From [Eubacterium] saphenum (GTDB taxonomy: Bacteria > Bacillota > Clostridia > Oscillospirales > Ruminococcaceae), in assembly GCA_004555635.1 (NCBI GenBank), contig SFHN01000033.1, positions 1 to 14,457 of the forward strand: DNA of 14,457 nt. Reading direction: 5' to 3'. The notes under the pieces are model-generated. The model made no database searches. It had not been told where the DNA came from and was given only the letters and a program-made list of their open reading frames with translations. Position 1 is the first letter of the stretch; every line of letters begins with the position of its first letter. A program made the translations under genes and the position numbers. This document shows, piece by piece, positions 7,208 to 13,100 of this stretch.

Positions 7208-8245
7208 ATGCAGATGATAATCAGCTCGGTACTGGCTCTGGCGGCAGCGGTGCTGACTTGGGCGAGCGGAATAAAGCTTATCCCGTTTTTGCACAAGCTG
7301 AAATTCGGGCAGACGATACTCGATATCGGTCCGAACTGGCACAAGAAAAAGCAGGGTACTCCGACAATGGGCGGCATTATGTTTATCCTTGCGGTAACTG
7401 TATGCTTCGCCGTGGGAATGGTGCTGTTCGGCGTAACGGGCACGGCGGACTATCTCCTGCTTGACAGATACGAGCTGGTTCGCTCTGCGGCGGGGCTGAT
7501 TATGGCGCTTCTGCTTGGCTTTATGGGCTTTCTTGACGACTTCATCAAGGTCAGCAAAAAGCACAATGAGGGGCTTACCGTTATGCAGAAAACTGTGTTT
7601 CAGGTGCTGATTATCGCGGCGTATTTCGCAACGCTTTACATCAGCGGCGCGGCACATACGACAATCATTTTCCCGTGGGGCTGGCAGTGGGATATGGGTC
7701 TGCTTTATTACCCCGTTATGGGCGTTGTAATCTACTACATCACAAACGCGGTGAACCTGACGGACGGCGTTGACGGGCTTTGCTCGTCGGTGACGGTGGT
7801 GTATATGGCGGCGTTTGCGGTGATTTCGGGAATGCTCGGGCTGTTTGGGCAGACGCTTCTCGCGATGGTTACGGCGGGCGCCTGCGTAGGCTTTCTGATG
7901 TGGAATTTTCCGCCCGCAAAGGTGTTTATGGGCGACACCGGCTCGATGTTCCTCGGCGGAATTGTCTGCGCACTCGGCATAGGCTGTTCTGCGGAAATAT
8001 TGATGATAATCGCCGCGATGGTGTATATTCTCGAAGCGCTTTCGGTTGTCATTCAGGTGACGATATTCAAGATAACAAAGAAGATTTACCACACAAAAGA
8101 GGGAAAGAGATTTTTCAAGATGACGCCTATTCATCACCACTTTGAGCTTAGCGGCTGGAGCGAGATTAAGGTTGACGTTGTTTTCAGCGCGGTCGCTCTC
8201 GCGGTGGGCACGCTTGCGGTGGTGCTTGCGGCGATAATGTACTGA
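7208..8245 (+). CDS. mraY: Phospho-MurNAc-pentapeptide translocase MraY
   Basis: MraY is an integral membrane enzyme that transfers phospho-MurNAc-pentapeptide from UDP to undecaprenyl phosphate, making lipid I. ATG 7208 is chosen because AGAGGT (7194-7199) stands eight bases upstream; the in-frame TTG at 7202 is too close to it. The 345-residue product has about ten hydrophobic segments. Family signatures are GTPTMGG after a KKKQ stretch, GFLDDFIK, NLTDGVDGL (183-191, with the Asp pair 186 and 189), MGDTGS (241-246) and a PIHHHFEL segment with the three His (309-311). The C-terminus is a final hydrophobic helix. In many related clusters murD lies between mraY and ftsW; here the gap is only 20 bases and murD is absent. 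Confidence 0.96.
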   Translation: MQMIISSVLALAAAVLTWASGIKLIPFLHKLKFGQTILDIGPNWHKKKQGTPTMGGIMFILAVTVCFAVGMVLFGVTGTADYLLLDRYELVRSAAGLIMALLLGFMGFLDDFIKVSKKHNEGLTVMQKTVFQVLIIAAYFATLYISGAAHTTIIFPWGWQWDMGLLYYPVMGVVIYYITNAVNLTDGVDGLCSSVTVVYMAAFAVISGMLGLFGQTLLAMVTAGACVGFLMWNFPPAKVFMGDTGSMFLGGIVCALGIGCSAEILMIIAAMVYILEALSVVIQVTIFKITKKIYHTKEGKRFFKMTPIHHHFELSGWSEIKVDVVFSAVALAVGTLAVVLAAIMY

Positions 8246-8265
8246 CGCACGGCAAAGGAGGAGCT

Positions 8266-9561
8266 ATGCAGGCAGAAGCAAGAAGAAAAGCAGGCGCGCA
8301 GAAGCCTGCACCAAAGGAAAAGGAAAAGTTCTTTCAGTTCGCGGGCAAGGTAGATATACCTATGCTTCTAATAACGCTCGCGCTGCTTGTTTTCGGCATT
8401 ACAATGATGTTTTCGGCGGGTCACGCGCTTTCCATGCGCGACTACAACGACTCCTACGCCTATGCGAAAAAGCAGATGATTGCCGCGGCGATTGGACTGG
8501 TTGCGATGTTTTTCATTTGCTATTTCGACTGCCGCTGGCTAAAGCGCGAGTTTCATATCGGCAAGTTTAAATTCACCGTGGCACATCTCGCTCTGTGGGG
8601 TACTCTTGCGTTTACTGCGCTTGTTATCCCGTTCGGCGTAAGCAACATCGAAAACGGCCCGCGCCGCTGGATACAGGTTCCCGTGTTCGGTACGGTTCAG
8701 CCGTCGGACTTCTTAAAGGTCGGACTAATCATCTTTATGGCGTATTACATAAGCGTCAACTACGACAGAATGCGCCTTTTCTACTACGGAATGTTCAAGC
8801 CGCTGGTGCTGTTTGCGGTGGTCGCGGCGCTTATGATGGCACAGCCGCACCTGTCGGGTCTGCTTATTATGACGGCAATCTGCGGCGGAATGCTTTTTAT
8901 CGGCGGTATGAACTGGAAGCCGCTTATCCTGTTCGTCGGGCTTGGCGTTGGCTTGCTGCTGCTTATGCTTGCGTTCTCGGAGTTCTCGTATTTTCAGGAC
9001 AGAATAATCTACACATTCGACCCCGAGGCGGATATCGGCAACAAAACCTATCAGTCGTATCAGGCGGCTCTTGCAATCGGCTCGGGCGGTTTCTGGGGCG
9101 TTGGCTTCGGAAACTCGATGCAGAAATACGGCGCGCTTCCCGAGGCGCACAACGACTTCGTTTTCGCCGTGCTTTGCGAGGAGCTTGGCTTTGTCGGCGG
9201 GTTTACGGTGCTGCTTCTGTTTATGGTTTTCGTGTTCAGAGGGTTCCAGATTGCGCGCGCGGCGGCTGATAAATTCGATATGATGTTAGCGACGGGAATA
9301 ACGCTCCACGTCGGAATTCAGGCTTTGCTAAACATCGGCGTAAACTGCTGCTGTATTCCTAACACGGGCATTTCGCTGCCGTTTTTCAGCTACGGCGGAA
9401 CTGCGCTGGTTATGCAGCTTGCAGAGGTTGGGCTTCTGCTGTCGGTCAGCAAGCGCGCCCATCTGAATCGGCACTCCCGACGGTATGGAAAGCCGAATTG
9501 TCCCGAAAGCGGGATACAATTTCACGGGTGTAAAAATGGCGGGCTTTCAGCGCGAGCTTAA
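8266..9561 (+). CDS. ftsW: FtsW, SEDS peptidoglycan polymerase; reading frame runs out of frame into murG
   Basis: FtsW polymerises lipid II at the septum together with the class B PBP. An AAAGGAGGAG site precedes ATG 8266. A charged 25-residue tail is followed by about ten membrane segments. SEDS signatures are NGPRRWI, a QPSDFLK segment, YGALPEAHNDFVF with EELG following, and TGISLPFFSYGGTAL near the end. The usual QPD motif reads QPH (His195). The recognisable protein ends near residue 398-400 (LLLSVSKRA), which is about where FtsW proteins normally end. The remaining 30 codons (about 9463-9561) are out-of-frame murG sequence with no FtsW character, so the natural stop codon is missing. 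The frame overlaps the murG start by 77 bases. See the junction entry. Confidence 0.9.
   Translation: MQAEARRKAGAQKPAPKEKEKFFQFAGKVDIPMLLITLALLVFGITMMFSAGHALSMRDYNDSYAYAKKQMIAAAIGLVAMFFICYFDCRWLKREFHIGKFKFTVAHLALWGTLAFTALVIPFGVSNIENGPRRWIQVPVFGTVQPSDFLKVGLIIFMAYYISVNYDRMRLFYYGMFKPLVLFAVVAALMMAQPHLSGLLIMTAICGGMLFIGGMNWKPLILFVGLGVGLLLLMLAFSEFSYFQDRIIYTFDPEADIGNKTYQSYQAALAIGSGGFWGVGFGNSMQKYGALPEAHNDFVFAVLCEELGFVGGFTVLLLFMVFVFRGFQIARAAADKFDMMLATGITLHVGIQALLNIGVNCCCIPNTGISLPFFSYGGTALVMQLAEVGLLLSVSKRAHLNRHSRRYGKPNCPESGIQFHGCKNGGLSARA
9458..9472 (+). other. Apparent deletion junction between ftsW and murG
   Basis: Up to about 9462 the sequence reads as the FtsW C-terminus in one frame. From 9467 it reads as the interior of MurG in the next frame (IGTPDGMESRIVPKAG), with a TGA at 9464-9466 directly before it. 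The ftsW stop, the intergenic ribosome binding site and the first 35-40 codons of murG are all absent, an estimated loss of roughly 110-150 bases. Because the frames differ, no simple fusion protein results. A true genomic deletion and an assembly or sequencing error both fit. Confidence 0.72.
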
Positions 9562-10492
9562 GCTTGTGAACATCGCGAGAAACCTTGACGCGGCGTACTG
9601 CTATCTGTTTTCGGCAAAGCAGAAGGTGCGCGGAATAATAAGGGAGTTTAAGCCCGACATCGTGATAGGCACGGGCGGATATGTAACGGCGACGGTGCTG
9701 GGCGTGGCTTCCGCGATGGGCATAAAGACGGTTACTCACGAGAGCAATTCATTCCCCGGAATGGCGACAAAAATGCTCTGCAACAAGGCGGATAAGGTGC
9801 TGCTTGCTTCCGCGGACGCGAAAAATCACCTGCCGCACACCGAGCGCTGCGTTGTCACGGGAAACCCTATGCGCAGCAACATCGAGATAGAGGAGCGCTC
9901 TGCGGCGCGCAAACGCCTCGGGCTGCCCGACGACTTCACTATCCTTTCGTTCGGCGGAAGTTTAGGCGCGAACAAAATTACCGAGGCTGTAGCGGAGCTT
10001 ATCGCGTGGGAGGAAAAGAAGGGCGGAATAAACCACATACACTCCTACGGCAGGGGCAAGGAGTTCTTTGACGCGGCGCTTGCGGAAAGCGGCGTTTCGC
10101 CCGACAGCTCCCGCCACATCTTCCGCGATTATATCGACAATATGTACACCTGTATGTGCGCGGCTGACCTTATCATTTCCCGCGCTGGCGCGATGACGCT
10201 GACCGAGCTTACCGCTATCGGCAGACCGTCTATTCTTGTTCCGTTCCCGAAAGCGGCGGAAAACCATCAGTTCTACAACGCGCTAACCCTTGCGAACGCA
10301 AATGCCGCAATCCTTATTGAGGACAAGGACCTTACAAAAGCGAAGCTTGTGGACGAGGTTTCGAAGCTTTATGCGGACAGAGAGCGCCTTGCGCTTATGG
10401 AGAAAAATGCGAAAAAGCAGGGCAAAAACAACGCGGTTGACCTCATTATGAAGGAAATCCTCGACCTGCTTGGCGACGCGGCGTTAAAGTAA
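9485..10492 (+). CDS. murG: MurG (lipid II-forming GlcNAc transferase), N-terminally truncated
   Basis: MurG transfers GlcNAc from UDP-GlcNAc to lipid I at the inner membrane face. Homology in this frame starts at 9467, right after an in-frame TGA, and ATG 9485 is the first Met; no ribosome binding site precedes it. The 335-residue product keeps GTGGY (62-66), HESNSFPG, VTGNPMR, GGSLGA (157-162, usually GGSQGA), SRAGAMTLTEL (232-242) and NHQFYNA (260-266), that is, most of the N-domain and the whole UDP-GlcNAc-binding C-domain. What is missing is the first 35-40 residues with the glycine-rich GGTGGH loop near the acceptor site. As written, the protein should be inactive, although the rest of the frame is intact and shows no decay. 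Position after ftsW is standard. Confidence 0.88.
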   Translation: MESRIVPKAGYNFTGVKMAGFQRELKLVNIARNLDAAYCYLFSAKQKVRGIIREFKPDIVIGTGGYVTATVLGVASAMGIKTVTHESNSFPGMATKMLCNKADKVLLASADAKNHLPHTERCVVTGNPMRSNIEIEERSAARKRLGLPDDFTILSFGGSLGANKITEAVAELIAWEEKKGGINHIHSYGRGKEFFDAALAESGVSPDSSRHIFRDYIDNMYTCMCAADLIISRAGAMTLTELTAIGRPSILVPFPKAAENHQFYNALTLANANAAILIEDKDLTKAKLVDEVSKLYADRERLALMEKNAKKQGKNNAVDLIMKEILDLLGDAALK

Positions 10493-10543
10493 AGGCAGCA
10501 CCGCACAGCTACCCTGTCCGCAGGCGTTTTTCACAAAAATAAT

Positions 10544-10580
10544 CCTTTGGCATACTATGCAACATAGGCTATGTCAAAGG
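10544..10580 (+). promoter_or_regulatory. Nested palindromes forming a long hairpin over the murA ribosome binding site
   Basis: CCTTTGGCATA (10544-10554) pairs with TATGTCAAAGG (10570-10580) with one G-T wobble, and inside it CTATG (10555-10559) pairs with CATAG (10563-10567), leaving only CAA as loop and a two-base bulge (GC). The 3' arm includes most of the AAAGGAG Shine-Dalgarno sequence of murA (10576-10582), so the folded RNA would hide it. As DNA, the same stretch holds two side-by-side palindromes, GCATACTATGC (10550-10560) and CATAGGCTATG (10563-10573), which could be operator sites. A weak promoter (TTCACA 10530-10535, 17 bases, TACTAT 10553-10558) may overlap. No T-run follows, so it is not a terminator. 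Confidence 0.6.
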
Positions 10581-10591
10581 AGATGATATTT

Positions 10592-11869
10592 TTGGATAAC
10601 AGGCAGAAGCTCGTGATAAACGGCGGCAGACGGCTTGAGGGCGAGCTTTCCGTCGGCGGTGCGAAGAACAGCGCGCTTCCGCTGCTGTCGGCGGCGGTGC
10701 TTGCGCACGGGGAGAGCGTGTTCCACAACTGCCCGCAGCTCACCGATGTTGACGCGGCTTGCAGGATACTGTCCTGCCTCGGCTGCCGCTGTCAGCGCAG
10801 CGGAAGCACCGTGTCGGTTGACGCGGCAAACGTCAGCGGCAGCGAAATTCCCGACGCGCTTATGCGCGAAATGCGCTCGTCTATCGTGTTTCTGGGCGCG
10901 GTTTTGGGGAGAACGGGTCGGTGCAGGCTGTCGTTTCCCGGCGGGTGCGAGCTTGGCGCAAGACCCATTGACCTGCACATCTTAGCGCTGCGGCAGATGG
11001 GCGCCGAAATTACTGAGGAACACGGCTACCTTGAATGCTCTGCGCCTGTGGGGCTTCGCGGCGCGCGGATAACCCTGTCGTTTCCGTCTGTCGGCGCGAC
11101 CGAGAATATTATGCTTGCGGCGGTAACTGCAAGCGGCGTGACCGAAATACATAACGCGGCGCGCGAGCCTGAAATATGCGACCTTGCGGATTATCTGACG
11201 AAATGCGGCGCGCGTATCTGCGGCGCGGGGGAGAGCGTTATCTTTGTCGAGGGAGTAAGCCGTCTGGAGTGCGCCGAGCACAGCGTTATCCCCGACAGAA
11301 TTGCCGCGGGAACATACCTTTGCGCGGCGGCGATAACGCGCGGCGAGCTTATCCTCACAAACTGCGAGCCGTGCCATATGACCGCGTTTATTCCCGTGCT
11401 TGAGAGTATGGGCTGCCGCGTATATTCCTACGGCGGCGGAAAGCTGTTTTTGAGCAGCCCAAAGCGCCTTAAGGCTCCGTCTACAATCCGCACAATGCCG
11501 TACCCCGGCTTCCCGACGGACATTCAGGCGCCGTTTACAGCGCTTTGCTCGGTTGCGGAGGGAACGTCGGTGTTTGTCGAAACCATATTCGAGAACCGCT
11601 TCCGCCACGCGGCAGAGCTTACACGGCTTGGCGCGGCGATAAAGGTTGAGGGCAGGGTTGCGATAATTCAGGGTGTACAGCGGCTGTCGGGAGCAAAGCT
11701 TTGCGCGGCGGAGCTTCGCGGCGGCGCGGCGCTGGTTACGGCGGCGCTTTCTGCGGAGGGCACAAGCGAAATTAGCGGGCTTTGCTATATCGACCGCGGC
11801 TATGAGAGCATAGAAAAGCAGCTGCGCCTTTTGGGTGCTGACATAAAACGAGTTAACGACAACTCATAG
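10592..11869 (+). CDS. murA: UDP-N-acetylglucosamine 1-carboxyvinyltransferase MurA
   Basis: MurA catalyses the first committed step of peptidoglycan synthesis, transferring enolpyruvate from PEP to UDP-GlcNAc in the cytoplasm. TTG 10592 is chosen as start because AAAGGAG (10576-10582) stands nine bases upstream; the in-frame ATGs at 10571 and 10583 precede or touch that site. The 425-residue product matches the family length. Visible residues are KNSALPLL near the N-terminus (Lys-Asn pair for substrate binding), the active-site loop PGGCELGARPIDLH with Cys119, the residue attacked by fosfomycin in the family, YPGFPTDIQAP with the general-base-type Asp, and ELRGGAALV with the conserved Arg. 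Many Clostridia have two murA copies; which one this is cannot be told. divIB follows after 23 bases. Confidence 0.95.
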   Translation: MDNRQKLVINGGRRLEGELSVGGAKNSALPLLSAAVLAHGESVFHNCPQLTDVDAACRILSCLGCRCQRSGSTVSVDAANVSGSEIPDALMREMRSSIVFLGAVLGRTGRCRLSFPGGCELGARPIDLHILALRQMGAEITEEHGYLECSAPVGLRGARITLSFPSVGATENIMLAAVTASGVTEIHNAAREPEICDLADYLTKCGARICGAGESVIFVEGVSRLECAEHSVIPDRIAAGTYLCAAAITRGELILTNCEPCHMTAFIPVLESMGCRVYSYGGGKLFLSSPKRLKAPSTIRTMPYPGFPTDIQAPFTALCSVAEGTSVFVETIFENRFRHAAELTRLGAAIKVEGRVAIIQGVQRLSGAKLCAAELRGGAALVTAALSAEGTSEISGLCYIDRGYESIEKQLRLLGADIKRVNDNS

Positions 11870-11892
11870 AAATAAACAGGAGAGTGAAAATA

Positions 11893-12936
11893 ATGGACGA
11901 ACGCCGCAGAAAACCCGTTAAAAAAGGCGCTCCGCAATCGGGAAAACGTCCGCCGCAGCCGCAGCGGAGCGCTTCCGCAGGGCAAAGGCGCACGGACGCG
12001 CCCGTACAGAGGAATAATGCTCCCGCGCCGCGCAAAGAGCCGCAGGAAGGCGTGCGCCGCACCCCTGCGCCCGAAGCGGAAACCGCAATGCGCCGCGCGA
12101 TGAACGACCGCTCAGCAACGGCGCAGCGAAAGCGCCGCCGCGGCGGAAATATGAGCGTTTACTGGGTGATGTTCGTTATCATTCTGGGAATCGTGTTTGT
12201 GATACTTGCAAACACGGTGCTGTTCAACTGCGCTTCTTTTGAAACGGAGGGAACACTCCGCTACACGACCGACGAGCTGATTGCGGCTTCGGGGCTTCGC
12301 GTCGGCGATAACCTGCTTCATATCAAGGAAACTGAAGCCGAGGAGCGCATTGTTGCGGCTCTTGATTACATAGATACGGCAGAGGTAAAGAAAATATACC
12401 CGACAAAGATAATGATTTCCGTAAAGGAAGCGGAAAAGTGGTACTGTATGGAGAGCGGCGGGAAAACCGTCTGCGTATCCCGAAAGGGCAAAATTCTCGA
12501 CAATAACGGAGATGACGGGCTGGTTATAATTCGCGGATACGAGCCTGTTTCAACGGACATAGGCGAGTGGGCGCAGTCGCAGACGCAGGCGAAAAACGCC
12601 CTGCCCGAGCAGCTTCTTAACGCGGCGGACGCTGCGGGGCTTTCGGGAATAACCGAGGTGGACATCACCGACCGCTTCTCGATAACCGCGAAAATCGGCA
12701 GCCGCATAACGATGAAGCTCGGAAACGCCGAGGAGCTTGAAACCAAGTTCCGTATTGCCGACAGCATAATCAAAACGCAGCTTTCGCCTAACGAGGAGGT
12801 AGTTCTTAAGCTTGACGACACCGACAAGGTAGCATACCGCCCCGTGAACGAGGAGGTAACGCTTCCGCCCGTTACGCAGGAAACCTCGGAAACTTCGGAA
12901 ACCTCCGAGGCTTCCTCTGTTCCCGAAGCGGAATAA
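11893..12936 (+). CDS. divIB: DivIB/FtsQ-type cell division protein with POTRA domain
   Basis: DivIB (FtsQ in Gram-negatives) is a bitopic divisome protein that acts with FtsL and DivIC. ATG 11893 follows the AGGAGAGTGA site at 11878-11887; a GTG at 11884 lies inside that site. The 347-residue protein has a long cytoplasmic tail (1-87) rich in Arg, Lys, Pro and Gln and probably disordered, one membrane span (about 88-110, WVMFVIILGIVFVILANTVL), then a POTRA domain (about 113-182: LRYTTDELIAASGLRVGDNL, then IYPTKIMISVKEAEKWY) and a beta-rich FtsQ domain. It ends in an acidic Thr/Ser/Glu tail with a short repeat. The call rests on topology, the POTRA pattern and position before ftsZ. A terminator overlaps its stop codon. 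Confidence 0.88.
   Translation: MDERRRKPVKKGAPQSGKRPPQPQRSASAGQRRTDAPVQRNNAPAPRKEPQEGVRRTPAPEAETAMRRAMNDRSATAQRKRRRGGNMSVYWVMFVIILGIVFVILANTVLFNCASFETEGTLRYTTDELIAASGLRVGDNLLHIKETEAEERIVAALDYIDTAEVKKIYPTKIMISVKEAEKWYCMESGGKTVCVSRKGKILDNNGDDGLVIIRGYEPVSTDIGEWAQSQTQAKNALPEQLLNAADAAGLSGITEVDITDRFSITAKIGSRITMKLGNAEELETKFRIADSIIKTQLSPNEEVVLKLDDTDKVAYRPVNEEVTLPPVTQETSETSETSEASSVPEAE
12880..12909 (+). repeat. Short 9-bp tandem repeat (Glu-Thr-Ser) in the divIB 3' end
   Basis: Three 9-base units read GAAACCTCG, GAAACTTCG and GAAACCTCC, followed by GAG, and encode ETS-ETS-ETS-E in the acidic C-terminal tail of DivIB. The units differ only at single bases. Such a repeat can change copy number by slippage; the tail is outside the folded domains, so the effect would probably be small. 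Confidence 0.6.
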
Positions 12937-12957
12937 GCGCGAAAACAGGCGCTTTTT
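12935..12957 (+). terminator. Intrinsic terminator after divIB
   Basis: AAGCGC (12935-12940) pairs perfectly with GCGCTT (12949-12954) around the eight-base loop GAAAACAG, and the run of T continues to 12957. The 5' arm starts inside the divIB TAA stop (12934-12936). It would end the murA-divIB transcript before ftsZ. The stem is short, so termination may be partial. Confidence 0.75.
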
Positions 12958-13017
12958 CAGAGTATATTCTGCAGGCTAAAAAATTTTACCAAAGGACAAA
13001 AAAAATCCCTAAAACAG

Positions 13018-13046
13018 TTGCAATTTTTTTACTGTTCTGCTATAAT
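13018..13046 (+). promoter_or_regulatory. Sigma-A-type promoter of ftsZ
   Basis: TTGCAA (13018-13023) is followed after 17 bases by TATAAT (13041-13046), with TG one base before it (TGC at 13038-13040, extended -10). The surroundings are AT-rich. The start of transcription is expected around 13053, giving an untranslated leader of about 50 bases. AACAGT (13013-13018) and ACTGTT (13031-13036) form an inverted repeat that overlaps the -35 box and the spacer, a possible operator. Confidence 0.85.
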
Positions 13047-13100
13047 GATAATAGACCTTTGTGTTAAAAATGAGGAAACAAAATCAGGAGGACACTTTCG

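Noticed and set aside
7004..8140. 378-codon open frame on the - strand under murF and mraY
   Set aside because: Antisense to two conserved genes, very rich in His, Arg and Lys, with no supporting start signal or domain.
9440..9500. Programmed frameshift producing an FtsW-MurG fusion
   Set aside because: The first 35-40 MurG residues are not encoded in any frame upstream; that DNA encodes the last FtsW helix. A frameshift could not restore an active MurG.
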